The translations under genes and the position numbers were made by a program. Below are positions 8,702-15,676 of a stretch of 18,700 nt of DNA, in pieces. The stretch covers positions 1-18,700 of the forward strand of contig JBQTJM010000141.1 in NCBI GenBank assembly GCA_052387115.1, in the 5' to 3' direction. Below the pieces are notes generated by a model. The model was not told the origin of the DNA. It searched no databases and saw nothing but the letters and a program-made list of their open reading frames with translations. The stretch comes from JACCXJ01 sp052387115. GTDB taxonomy: Bacteria; Pseudomonadota; Gammaproteobacteria; JACCXJ01. Position 1 is the first letter of the stretch; every line of letters begins with the position of its first letter.

Positions 8702-8835
8702 CGGTGATAGCTCCTGATTGGTCCTTCTACATCGCTCTTTCATATCGAGCACCTTGGGCCCGCTGTGTTCTCCAAGCGCCGCCGGGCCCTTCGTCTGCCG
8801 ATGGCGGCGCAACCACCGCGTTCGAGACTGTCGGG

Positions 8836-8864
8836 ATTATGCGGTCGTCGATCGGCGGATGCAA
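8836..8864 (-). promoter_or_regulatory. candidate promoter for the GlcG-like gene
   Basis: On the minus strand, TTGCAT (8864-8859) and CATAAT (8841-8836) are 17 bp apart. The -10 matches consensus at five of six positions and the -35 at three. The start would be near 8829, giving a leader of about 128 bases before ATG 8701. A 12-bp perfect palindrome, GGCCGATCGGCC (8865-8876), abuts the -35 box and could be an operator. Confidence 0.35.
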
Positions 8865-8876
8865 GGCCGATCGGCC
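8865..8876. promoter_or_regulatory. 12-bp palindrome next to a -35 box
   Basis: GGCCGATCGGCC is a perfect palindrome. A partial second copy, GCCGATCGAC on the minus strand, sits within the promoter spacer just downstream. Two overlapping half-site sets around a promoter suggest a dimeric regulator, but short GC palindromes also arise by chance in this DNA. Confidence 0.25.
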
Positions 8877-8905
8877 ATTTCGTGGATATTTCGCAGTTTC
8901 GGGGT

Positions 8906-9256
8906 CTAGCGCGCCGCGAACACCGCCGCGCTGAACGGTTCGGATGTCTGCTTGGACGACCCGCTGCTCGTGAGCGTCAGCAGGTAGCTGCCGGAAACGA
9001 GACCTGCGGGAAGCTCGACCACCACTTCCCGATCGGAATAACTCTTGACCTTGAGTACGCGGTGACCCAGCGCGACGACGGCCCGTTCCTCGCCGAAGTG
9101 ATGGCCGGAGACGACCATCGTGTTCTTGTCGGCGGCTACGGTCGTGCTCGCGATTACGGGTCGGGCGGCGCGCTGTATCGACGCCGCAAAGCCGGCGTCT
9201 GCCCATGAGGCTAGACCCAAAGTCACCAACAAAGTTGGAATCATCTGTCTGTACAT
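8906..9256 (-). CDS. small exported IPT/TIG-like protein
   Basis: The 116-residue product has a signal peptide (MYRQMIPTLLVTLGLASWADAG) and a single immunoglobulin-like IPT/TIG-type domain. Segments such as VVSGHHFGEERAVVALG, VVVELPAGLVSGSYLLTL and SEPFSAAVFA give the pattern seen in such domains: a GxxF turn, a short beta hairpin and a final strand. ATG 9256 is clear because GGAGGAG lies six bases before it; the frame continues upstream to 9397 without a credible start. The domain is a beta-sandwich found in surface and periplasmic proteins, usually for binding. It lies 204 bp upstream of the GlcG-like gene on the same strand, so the two may be expressed together, although that gene has its own candidate promoter. 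No partner or ligand can be named. Confidence 0.6.
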   Translation of the reverse strand: MYRQMIPTLLVTLGLASWADAGFAASIQRAARPVIASTTVAADKNTMVVSGHHFGEERAVVALGHRVLKVKSYSDREVVVELPAGLVSGSYLLTLTSSGSSKQTSEPFSAAVFAAR

Positions 9257-9367
9257 CGTATGCTCCTCCATCACCATATTGGTTTGTGGTGCGCCGGGGC
9301 CTCGCCGCCTATGTGGGCGGGCGAGCGGCTCCGACGACGGTTCGGTGAGGCCGCGACGACGTTTTTT

Positions 9368-9397
9368 TGTATAGACCCGTTCCCTCGGCACCCCCAA
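9368..9397 (-). promoter_or_regulatory. candidate promoter for the TIG-like gene
   Basis: On the minus strand TTGGGG (9397-9392) and TATACA (9373-9368) are 18 bp apart. The -10 matches four of six consensus bases and the -35 three. The start would be near 9360, about 105 bases before ATG 9256. The CRP-like palindrome lies about 120 bp upstream of this start. Confidence 0.3.
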
Positions 9398-9473
9398 TCG
9401 GTATCCCTAAGGACCTGATGGGGTGGCTCGTCGCAGGATCATCTCGGCCACGCTAACGGAAGCGATCAGCCGC

Positions 9474-9495
9474 GTCTGTGAAATAAGTCACAGAC
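9474..9495. promoter_or_regulatory. CRP/Vfr-type operator, perfect consensus palindrome
   Basis: Two 8-bp arms, GTCTGTGA (9474-9481) and TCACAGAC (9488-9495), are exact reverse complements around the 6-bp spacer AATAAG. The inner part is TGTGA-N6-TCACA, the exact consensus for cAMP receptor protein family regulators such as CRP, Vfr and Clp. It lies in the spacer between the divergent TIG-like and gspE genes, so it could act on either. The distance to gspE (about 415 bp) is long unless the secretion operon has a distant start. Confidence 0.5.
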
Positions 9496-9580
9496 AAACG
9501 GTCATTGAGTATGCGCCGGCCGGTGACCCCATACCGAGTCGTGCGTGTGTGCGGTAACGCCCGCTGCGAAACCTGGACAG

Positions 9581-9658
9581 GCCCCTGCCGGGATACGAGA
9601 CCGGGCTGCCGGCTAGGAGCGGAATAGACTCGCCCTTGTCTGGACCTCCGGCAGGGGC
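9581..9658. repeat. 11-bp inverted repeat with 56-bp loop
   Basis: GCCCCTGCCGG (9581-9591) and its exact reverse complement (9648-9658) flank a 56-bp loop that itself contains GC-rich complementary patches. This could form a long stem in the untranslated leader of gspE, or may be chance in GC-rich DNA. No known riboswitch core is recognisable. Confidence 0.35.
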
Positions 9659-9908
9659 TCCCGCACAATACGTCCCTGGGTCTCGACGCCTGCTGTCCGA
9701 CTCGGGGACCCAGCCTATGTGCAGGATCGCCTGCGTGCCCAGCACGGGCTGAGCATGCCGGTAACGGGTGTCTGCGACAGCGGTGCCGCGTCGTGAAAAG
9801 GGCGCGGGCATTGCATCCGGCGTCACTTGGGGAGGATCCTCCAAGACCTGCGCGCGGGGAGACGAACGGGACGCTCGTCGATCCCGCGATGATGAGGATG
9901 CGACAGCC

Positions 9909-11657
9909 ATGAGCACACTAGCCGTCTTACGATATGAGCCACCGGGCGCGGCCCCGGAGGCCGCGCCGCCATCCTCCGTCGCGCGCCTCGGTGAATACCT
10001 CCTCGCCCACCACAAGGTCTCGCGGGAGGGCCTGGAGAATGCCGTTCGGCTCGCCCACAGCAACCGCGAGTACCTGGGCGCCATGTTGGTCAAGCTCGGG
10101 CTCATCTCGGACCGCGACCTGGCCGAGGCGCTCGCGGTTCTCCTGGACCTGCCGCTCATCTGCGCCGCGGATTATCCCGTGGCGGCGCTGTGTGAGGAGC
10201 AGGTCGCGGTCAAATTCCTGAAGTCGGCCCATGTGGTGCCGGTCAGGGAAGACCCCGACGGGCTCCTGGTCGCCATGACCGCGCCGCAGGACCGCTACAT
10301 CGTGCATGCCCTTGAGCTGGCCTACGGCAAGCCCGTCAAACCGGCGCTCGGGCTCGGTTCCGAGATCCTGGCGGCCATCGAACGACTGTACGGCAGTGGC
10401 AAGACCGTGCTCGGGCAGATCGTCGATGATATCGAGGCGCGACCCGATGCCAACGAGCCCGAGGACATCGAGCGCCTCAAGGACCTCGCCAGCGAGGCGC
10501 CGATCGTGCGGATCGTCAATCACCTGATCCAGCGCGCCATCGAGTCGCGCTCCTCCGACGTGCACATCGAGCCCTTCGAGAACCGCTTGAAGGTGCGTTA
10601 TCGCATCGACGGTGTATTGCACGAGGTCGAGGCCCCGCCGGCACGCTCGACCGCCGCGGTGATCTCCCGCATCAAGATCATGGCCCGGCTCAACATCGCC
10701 GAGCGCCGCCTGCCCCAGGACGGCCGCATCCAGCTGCGCGTGCAGGGCAAGGAGATCGACCTCCGGGTGTCGAGCGTTCCGACCCTGCACGGCGAGAGCG
10801 TGGTCATGCGGGTGCTCGACAAGCAGGCCATCAGCTTCGAGTTCGAGCCGCTCGGCTTTAGCGGCCCGGTGCTGCGCGCCTTCCTCGAGGTCCTGTCTCT
10901 TCCGCACGGGGTCCTGCTCGTCACCGGCCCGACCGGGAGCGGCAAGACCAGCACCCTGTACGCGGCGCTCAAGAGACTCAACACCGCGGACCGCAAGCTC
11001 CTGACCGTCGAGGACCCCGTCGAATACCAGCTCGAGGGAATCAACCAGATCCAGGTCAAGCCCCAGATCGGCCTCAACTTCGCGAACGCCCTGCGTTCCA
11101 TCGTCCGGCAGGACCCCGATGTCATCATGATCGGCGAGATCCGCGACCTCGAGACCGCGGAGATTGCCGTGCAATCGGCGCTCACCGGCCACCTGGTCCT
11201 GTCCACCCTACACACCAACGACGCCGGCAGCAGCGTGACGCGCCTCCTGGATATGGGGGTCGAGGATTATCTCTTGACCTCGACCGTCAACGGGGTCCTG
11301 GCCCAGCGCCTGGTGCGCACCTTGTGCCGACACTGCCGGCGGCCCAACGAGGCCCTGCCCGAGCTCATCGAGGATATGGATCTGCGCAGCTACGTCCCGA
11401 GCGGGCCCGTGGTCCTGTACCAGGCCGTCGGGTGTCCCGAGTGCTCCGGGACCGGATACCGCGGGCGCACCGCGATCCTGGAATTCCTGACCATCAGCGA
11501 TCCGATCCGGCGTCTCATCCTGAAGCACGCGGACGCGGGTCAGTTGCAGGCCCTCGCCATCGCCGAGGGCATGCGCACCATGTTCCAGGATGGCGTGGAG
11601 AAGGCCCTGGCCGGCGTCACCACGCTCGAAGACGTGCTGCGGGTGACCCACGCCTGA
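9909..11657 (+). CDS. gspE: type II secretion ATPase GspE
   Basis: GspE is the cytoplasmic hexameric ATPase that powers pseudopilus assembly in type II secretion. The 582-residue protein starts at ATG 9909 (MSTLAVLRYE), with GAGG eleven bases upstream; the open frame before it is low-complexity. An N-terminal T2SSE_N domain (about 55-150) precedes the ATPase core. The Walker A is GPTGSGKTS (340-348), Walker B lies in DVIMIGEIRD (404-413), and the His box includes LSTLHTNDA. The zinc-binding tetracysteine module of GspE/PilB is intact, at C473/C476 and C509/C512. PilB of type IV pili is the alternative, but the following gspF, gspG and gspH support secretion. The gene ends two bases before gspF, so translation is probably coupled. 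Confidence 0.93.
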   Translation: MSTLAVLRYEPPGAAPEAAPPSSVARLGEYLLAHHKVSREGLENAVRLAHSNREYLGAMLVKLGLISDRDLAEALAVLLDLPLICAADYPVAALCEEQVAVKFLKSAHVVPVREDPDGLLVAMTAPQDRYIVHALELAYGKPVKPALGLGSEILAAIERLYGSGKTVLGQIVDDIEARPDANEPEDIERLKDLASEAPIVRIVNHLIQRAIESRSSDVHIEPFENRLKVRYRIDGVLHEVEAPPARSTAAVISRIKIMARLNIAERRLPQDGRIQLRVQGKEIDLRVSSVPTLHGESVVMRVLDKQAISFEFEPLGFSGPVLRAFLEVLSLPHGVLLVTGPTGSGKTSTLYAALKRLNTADRKLLTVEDPVEYQLEGINQIQVKPQIGLNFANALRSIVRQDPDVIMIGEIRDLETAEIAVQSALTGHLVLSTLHTNDAGSSVTRLLDMGVEDYLLTSTVNGVLAQRLVRTLCRHCRRPNEALPELIEDMDLRSYVPSGPVVLYQAVGCPECSGTGYRGRTAILEFLTISDPIRRLILKHADAGQLQALAIAEGMRTMFQDGVEKALAGVTTLEDVLRVTHA

Positions 11658-11659
11658 CG

Positions 11660-12880
11660 ATGGCGGTCTATCGCTACAAGGCGGCGAGCCCGGAGGGGGA
11701 GGTCACGGAAGGCGAGATGGAGGCCCAGAGCCGCGACGCGGTCATCGAGCGCCTGCAGGCCCTGGGTTATGTGCCTATCCGGGCCGAGGAGCGTGGCGAG
11801 GCCAAGGCCGACCGCTCGCGCTTCTCGTTCAAGCTGCGGGGGCGGCGCATCTCCCCCGCGCAGCTCGCGATCCTGACCCAGGAGCTGGCGACGCTCTTGC
11901 GGGCGCGCCTGTCGCTGGATCGGGCGCTGGAGGTGCTGATCGAGATCGCGGCCGATGAGCGCATCCAGCAACTGCTGATCCGGGTCCGGGAGGGGGTGCA
12001 CGGCGGCGCCACCCTGTCCGCGGCGATGGAGGCCCAGACCGGGGTGTTCTCGCGGCTCTATCTCAGCATGCTCAAGGCCGGGGAGGCCGGCGGGGCGGTC
12101 GAGACCGTGCTCATGCGGCTCTCGGAATATCTGGAACGGGCGCGCGAGCTGCGCGAGACCGTGACCTCGGCGCTCGTCTACCCGGCCATCCTCCTGGGCG
12201 TCGCGCTTTTGTCGGTGATCGTCCTCTTGGTCTATGTCGTGCCGCAGTTTCAGCAACTCTTCGACGACGCCGGCCAGGCCTTGCCGTTCGCGACCCAGGT
12301 CGTGATCTTCCTCGGCGATGGTCTCCGGAGCTACGGGTGGCTGTTTGCGCTCGGGGTGGTGGGCCTCTGCTTTTACCTCCGCGGACAGCTCGCGGTTCCC
12401 GCGACGCGCTACCGCTGGGACGCGCGCCTCCTGCGCCTGCCGCTCGCCGGGGACTTGATCACCAAGATCGAGGTGGCGCGGTTCAGCCGTATGCTGGGGA
12501 CGCTCCTCAGCAACGGTGTGCCGCTCTTGACCGGGCTCTCGATCGTCAAAGAGACGCTCGACAACCGGGTGCTGGCGGAGGCCATGGATGGCGTCGTGGA
12601 GCGCCTGAAGCAGGGGCACGGGCTGGCCGAGCCGCTGCTCGAGGTCCCGTCCTTCCCGAGGCTCGCGGTCCACATGGTGCGGGTCGGTGAGGAGACCGGA
12701 CAGCTCGAGGAGATGCTCCTGCAGGTGTCCGAGGTCTACGACCGGGAGGTGCGGAGCGCCATCAAACGCGTCATGGCCCTGCTCGAGCCGGTCCTGATCC
12801 TGGGGCTCGGCCTCGTGATCGCGGCCATCATCATGTCCATCCTGGTGGCCATCTTGAGCGTCAACGAGCTTGCGTTCTGA
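11660..12880 (+). CDS. gspF: type II secretion inner-membrane platform protein GspF
   Basis: GspF is the polytopic inner-membrane platform on which GspE acts. The 406-residue length is typical. The N-terminal segment MAVYRYKAASPEGEVTEGEM is the family hallmark. Two cytoplasmic T2SSF domains (about 70-190 and 275-395) are separated by membrane helices near 170-195 and 220-240, with a last helix near 375-400 that ends in the conserved SILVAILSVNELAF. The second domain shows the characteristic RFSRMLGTLLSNGVPLLTGL. It starts two bases after gspE, without a strong ribosome site of its own, consistent with coupled translation. It is separated from gspG by a 272-bp repeat-containing gap. Confidence 0.93.
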   Translation: MAVYRYKAASPEGEVTEGEMEAQSRDAVIERLQALGYVPIRAEERGEAKADRSRFSFKLRGRRISPAQLAILTQELATLLRARLSLDRALEVLIEIAADERIQQLLIRVREGVHGGATLSAAMEAQTGVFSRLYLSMLKAGEAGGAVETVLMRLSEYLERARELRETVTSALVYPAILLGVALLSVIVLLVYVVPQFQQLFDDAGQALPFATQVVIFLGDGLRSYGWLFALGVVGLCFYLRGQLAVPATRYRWDARLLRLPLAGDLITKIEVARFSRMLGTLLSNGVPLLTGLSIVKETLDNRVLAEAMDGVVERLKQGHGLAEPLLEVPSFPRLAVHMVRVGEETGQLEEMLLQVSEVYDREVRSAIKRVMALLEPVLILGLGLVIAAIIMSILVAILSVNELAF

Positions 12881-13019
12881 GGGCCGAAAAACAAGAAAGC
12901 TAGCGGGCTGCAACTCATCTCGCGTGCCGAGGGTCTATGCAAGGGTCATCCGGACCTCGTGAGGCCCGCCTATCGTGACGGTATACTGGCCACGGTCGCA
13001 AATCTCCTCCTTGTAGATC

Positions 13020-13073
13020 CCCTCTCCCTCCGGGAGAGGCGTTGTCTTTTCTCCCTCTCCCTCCGGGAGAGGG
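13020..13073. repeat. duplicated GAGAGGG-type extragenic palindrome
   Basis: A 20-bp unit at 13020-13039 is repeated exactly at 13053-13072, with 13 bp between copies. Each copy can fold on itself, with CTCTCCC pairing to GGGAGAG around TC. The second copy continues into GTAGGGTGAGGGG, the tail usually seen in this widespread class of proteobacterial extragenic repeats. Such units are known as dispersed repeats; no specific function is assigned. Confidence 0.7.
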
Positions 13074-13100
13074 TAGGGTGAGGGGTGGCCGTGCGTGGTA

Positions 13101-13124
13101 TAGGAGCGCGCTCGTGCGCGCCTA
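13101..13124. repeat. REP-like hairpin upstream of gspG
   Basis: TAGGAGCGCGC (13101-13111) pairs with GCGCGCCTA (13116-13124) around a TCGT loop, with a two-base AG bulge. The bulged TAGGAGCGCGC stem resembles REP elements of pseudomonads and related gammaproteobacteria. It ends about 28 bases before the gspG start, just ahead of its GGAG site, so it would lie in the gspG leader and could affect mRNA stability or stop read-through from gspF. Confidence 0.55.
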
Positions 13125-13152
13125 TCTGGGACAAATCCTTGGAGATCGATGA

Positions 13153-13581
13153 ATGAAGGGCAAAACGCAGCGGCGGGAGCGGGGCTTTACGCTGATCGAG
13201 CTATTGGTGGTGCTGGTGATCCTGGGGCTTTTGGGCAGCATCGTGGGGCCCAGGGTCATGAAATACCTGAGTAGCGCCAAGTCCGACTCGGCGCGCCTGC
13301 AGATCCAGGATTTCGCCGGCACCCTGGACCTCTACAAGCTCGAGCTCGGGCGTTATCCGACGACCGACGAAGGACTCAAGGCCCTGGTCGAGGCGCCCAG
13401 CAACGCCGAGGGGTGGAACGGTCCCTACCTCAAGAAAAAGGAGGTCCCGAAGGACCCGTGGGGAAACGAATACTCCTATCGTTTTCCCGGCCAGCATGGG
13501 GAGTTCGACGTCTATTCCCTGGGGGCCGACAATGCCGAGGGCGGCGACGGGGAGAACAAGGATGTGGCGAGCTGGGAGTGA
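13153..13581 (+). CDS. gspG: major pseudopilin GspG
   Basis: GspG is the main subunit of the type II secretion pseudopilus, processed by a prepilin peptidase at the inner membrane. The 142-residue protein has the cleavage site RRERG|FTLIE after Gly11, the essential Glu16 (position 5 of the mature form), and an N-terminal helix LLVVLVILGLLGSIVGP. The body carries GspG hallmarks: YKLELGRYPTTDEGL, WNGPYL, PKDPWGNEY and DVYSLGADNAEGGDGENKD. The last is the calcium-binding loop near the C-terminus. ATG 13153 follows GGAG by nine bases; an overlapping ATG at 13149 is in another frame. gspH starts one base after the stop. Confidence 0.95.
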   Translation: MKGKTQRRERGFTLIELLVVLVILGLLGSIVGPRVMKYLSSAKSDSARLQIQDFAGTLDLYKLELGRYPTTDEGLKALVEAPSNAEGWNGPYLKKKEVPKDPWGNEYSYRFPGQHGEFDVYSLGADNAEGGDGENKDVASWE

Positions 13582-13582
13582 C

Positions 13583-14053
13583 GTGATCGTGGCTCGGGCG
13601 GGGCGGGCGCGATGCGCGGCGGGGTTTACCCTGATCGAGATGATCGTCGTGCTCACCCTCGCCGGGCTGCTCCTGGCGCTGGTGCCGCCGCGGCTGTCCG
13701 GGGCGCTGGCGGCAGCCGAGATCAGGGGCGCCGCGCGCGAGCTGGCTTCCGCGTTGCGTTACGCCCGGAGTCGCGCGGTGACCCGCCATGCCGAGGTGCT
13801 TTTGACGCTCGATACGGAGCGCCGGCGTTATCGGGTGAGCGGTTCCAGATGGCGGGAGCTGCCGGAAGACATGCAGCTCAAGCTCACGACCGCGCGCTCC
13901 GAACGCCGCTCCCGCGGCGTCGGCTCGATCCGGTTCTATCCCGACGGGACCGGCACCGGCGGGCAAATCGCGCTCGGTTCCGGCGCACGGCGCTTCGTCG
14001 TGGACGTGAGCTGGCTGACCGGCCGCATCGCGATCTACACGGGGTCATCATGA
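13583..14053 (+). CDS. gspH: minor pseudopilin GspH
   Basis: GspH is a minor pseudopilin found at the tip or side of the type II secretion pseudopilus. With the GTG start at 13583 the product is 156 residues. The prepilin site is RCAAG|FTLIEMIVVLTLAG, cleaved after Gly14, with Glu19 as the conserved position 5. ASALRYARSRAVTRHAEV is the typical GspH/FimT region after the first helix, and the C-terminal part (SIRFYPDGTGTGGQI) is also typical. GTG 13583 sits four bases after GGGAG, and GTG 13589 ten bases after, so the exact start is open; no ATG is available before the cleavage site. It is the last secretion gene here: what follows is the hairpin array and a convergent pyruvate kinase. Confidence 0.88.
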   Translation: MIVARAGRARCAAGFTLIEMIVVLTLAGLLLALVPPRLSGALAAAEIRGAARELASALRYARSRAVTRHAEVLLTLDTERRRYRVSGSRWRELPEDMQLKLTTARSERRSRGVGSIRFYPDGTGTGGQIALGSGARRFVVDVSWLTGRIAIYTGSS

Positions 14054-14074
14054 TCCTTTGATAAGGGGCTCCTT

Positions 14075-14200
14075 GCTGGTTCCCAAGCTCCGGCTTGGGA
14101 AGCCGATCGGGAAGCTCCAGCTTCCCGGCGAGTCTGGTGAGGGAGACGTGAAGCAGGAGCTTCACGCCCTGGGTTCCCAAGCGGGAGCTTGGGAACCAGC
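14075..14200. repeat. array of four related hairpins, two in each orientation
   Basis: Four hairpins with AAGC/GCTT stems and four-base loops lie at 14080-14101, 14108-14127, 14147-14166 and 14172-14197. The first two read AAGCTCCNGCTT; the last two read the reverse complement, AAGCNGGAGCTT. The outermost sequences (14075-14090 and 14185-14200) are a perfect 16-bp inverted repeat. The array therefore forms a mirror-symmetric block that could fold as four small hairpins or one long cruciform. It lies between the convergent gspH and pyk genes and may end or insulate both transcripts. Related TTCCCAAGC...GCTTGGGAA hairpins occur in other proteobacterial genomes, in my recollection. Confidence 0.85.
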
Positions 14201-14239
14201 AGACACAAGGGTCATGTCCCTAGCCGCGCATTCGCCCAT

Positions 14240-15676
14240 TCAGACGGTGATCACGCGTATCAGATCGGTGCCGCCGGCCCGCTGGGCATGGCCGGAGGTC
14301 GCCACCACGATGTCCCCGGCCCGCACATAACCCAATGACTCGGCCTCTGCGATGGCGAACGCGATCTTCGCCTCGTCGGTATCTACTCCTGCGCACAAGA
14401 GCGGCAAAACGCCCCAATTCATGGCGAGCTTCCTGGCGACGCGCGGTGAGACGGTGATCGCGAGGATCGGGCAATCGGGGCGGTGTTTGGAGACGAGTCT
14501 CGAGGTGAAGCCCGTCTCGGTGAGGCTGAAAATGGCGGCCGCCGCCAACTGTCGTGCCATGGCGACCGACGCCTGGCTGACCGCCTCCGTGACCACGTTG
14601 GAGGGGTGCGGTAGGATCTTTTGGAGATAACCGTACTCGCGCAGGTGGGCCTCGGCCCGAAGTGCCAGCTCGGCCATGGTGCGAACGGCCTCCACGGGGA
14701 ACTTCCCGGCCGCGGTCTCCCCGGAGAGCATGATCGCCGAGGTGCCGTCGAGGATGGCATTGGCGACATCGCTGGCCTCGGCGCGCGTCGGGCGGGGATG
14801 GATCTCCATGGACGCTAGCATCTGTGTCGCGGTGATGACCGGTTTGCCGTTCATGACCGTGGTATGGATCATGTGCTTCTGCGTCGCCGGGACCTCGGCC
14901 AAGGGCAGCTCGACGCCGAGGTCGCCCCGCGCCACCATGATCCCGTCGGCGGCTTGCACGATGGCGTCGAGGTTGCGGAGCCCCGCCTGGTTCTCGATCT
15001 TGGCGATGATCGGGATGGCGGTGCCGTGCTCGCGGAGCATCTCCCGGATCCCCTCGACATCACTGGCGCTCTGTACGAAGGACGCGGCGATATAGTCCAC
15101 GTCCGCCTCCGCTGCGAAGCGGATCTCGGCCGCCAGTAACTCGCGATCGTGTCCGTCCAAGACAGAGCGTGGGAGCGGGGTGGCCGGCAGGTTGACCCCT
15201 TTGTGGTCACGCAAGGTCGCCCCGGCGATGACTTTGCAGCGCACAGAGCCAGCACCTGTCGATTCCACCTCCAACTCGATGGCGCCGTCGTCGAGCAGGA
15301 TCGGCGTCCCACCGGTGACCTCCTCGGGAAGCCTTCGGAAGGAAACGGACACACCCTCGGCATCTCCCACGCGACCGTCCGTGTAGAGCGTGAAGCTGGC
15401 GCCGGGAATGAGGGTCACGGCGCCGCCCGTCACCTTGCCGGTGCGGATCTCGATCCCGCGAGTGTCTGCCATCACGGCGATGTTCGCGCCTTTCCGCTCT
15501 GCGGCCGCGCGGATGCGCGCGATGCGGTCCAGGTGATCGGCGAAGGTCCCGAAGGATAGGTTCAACCGGGCCACGTCCATGCCCGCTGCGATCATGGCCT
15601 CCAGGGTCTCGATGGCGTCGGAGGCGGGGCCGATGGTCGCGATGATCTTGGTCTTGCGGAGTCGAGGGGCCGTCAT
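14240..15676 (-). CDS. pyk: pyruvate kinase
   Basis: Pyruvate kinase converts phosphoenolpyruvate and ADP to pyruvate and ATP, the last step of glycolysis. The 478-residue length is typical. ATG 15676 lies six bases after GAAGG. Conserved parts are KTKIIATIGPAS, RLNLS (R37, N39, S41), ADTRGIEIRTG (D71, T72, E76), the catalytic lysine K226 in IIAKIENQAGL, VARGDLGVELP, and the ASDVANAILDGTSAIMLSGE signature. Two positions deviate: the usual SHG is SFG (Phe42), and the usual GPEIR is GIEIR (Ile75). The C-terminal domain (about 350-478), where effectors bind in many bacteria, is complete. It faces gspH across the hairpin array. It is presumably a partner of the PPi-PFK in metabolism, but the two lie far apart and are oriented differently. 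Confidence 0.93.
   Translation of the reverse strand: MTAPRLRKTKIIATIGPASDAIETLEAMIAAGMDVARLNLSFGTFADHLDRIARIRAAAERKGANIAVMADTRGIEIRTGKVTGGAVTLIPGASFTLYTDGRVGDAEGVSVSFRRLPEEVTGGTPILLDDGAIELEVESTGAGSVRCKVIAGATLRDHKGVNLPATPLPRSVLDGHDRELLAAEIRFAAEADVDYIAASFVQSASDVEGIREMLREHGTAIPIIAKIENQAGLRNLDAIVQAADGIMVARGDLGVELPLAEVPATQKHMIHTTVMNGKPVITATQMLASMEIHPRPTRAEASDVANAILDGTSAIMLSGETAAGKFPVEAVRTMAELALRAEAHLREYGYLQKILPHPSNVVTEAVSQASVAMARQLAAAAIFSLTETGFTSRLVSKHRPDCPILAITVSPRVARKLAMNWGVLPLLCAGVDTDEAKIAFAIAEAESLGYVRAGDIVVATSGHAQRAGGTDLIRVITV

Larger units (their letters stand above)
9257..9908. other. 652-bp divergent spacer between TIG-like gene and gspE
   Basis: No gene is evident. The spacer holds a candidate promoter for the TIG-like gene (9368-9397), a CRP-consensus palindrome (9474-9495) and an 11-bp inverted repeat pair (9581-9591 and 9648-9658). 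The gspE frame is open in its last 140 bp, from 9768, but the translation there is low-complexity and basic and is not like the family's N-terminus. I found no clear sigma70 promoter for gspE. Confidence 0.5.
12881..13152. other. repeat-filled gap between gspF and gspG
   Basis: This break inside the secretion cluster contains two copies of a CCCTCTCCCTCCGGGAGAGG unit and a REP-like hairpin, listed separately, and no gene. In most gsp operons gspF and gspG are nearly adjacent. The insertion of repeats may uncouple expression of the two halves. I see no clear sigma70 promoter directly before gspG. Confidence 0.6.

Noticed and set aside
9768..9908. Earlier start for gspE giving 47 extra residues
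   Set aside because: The extension is basic and low-complexity, has no family match, and ATG 9909 has an acceptable ribosome site.
9927..12913. Two long minus-strand open frames (421 and 457 codons) opposite gspE and gspF
   Set aside because: Both mirror confident secretion genes and encode His/Asp/Gly-rich sequence without domains.
13020..13073. CRISPR array from repeated units
   Set aside because: Only two copies with a 13-bp spacer, each self-palindromic and like known extragenic repeats; no cas genes nearby.
14075..14200. CRISPR array or attachment site from the hairpin block
   Set aside because: The units change orientation half way and spacers are short and irregular; no integrase or tRNA end is next to it.
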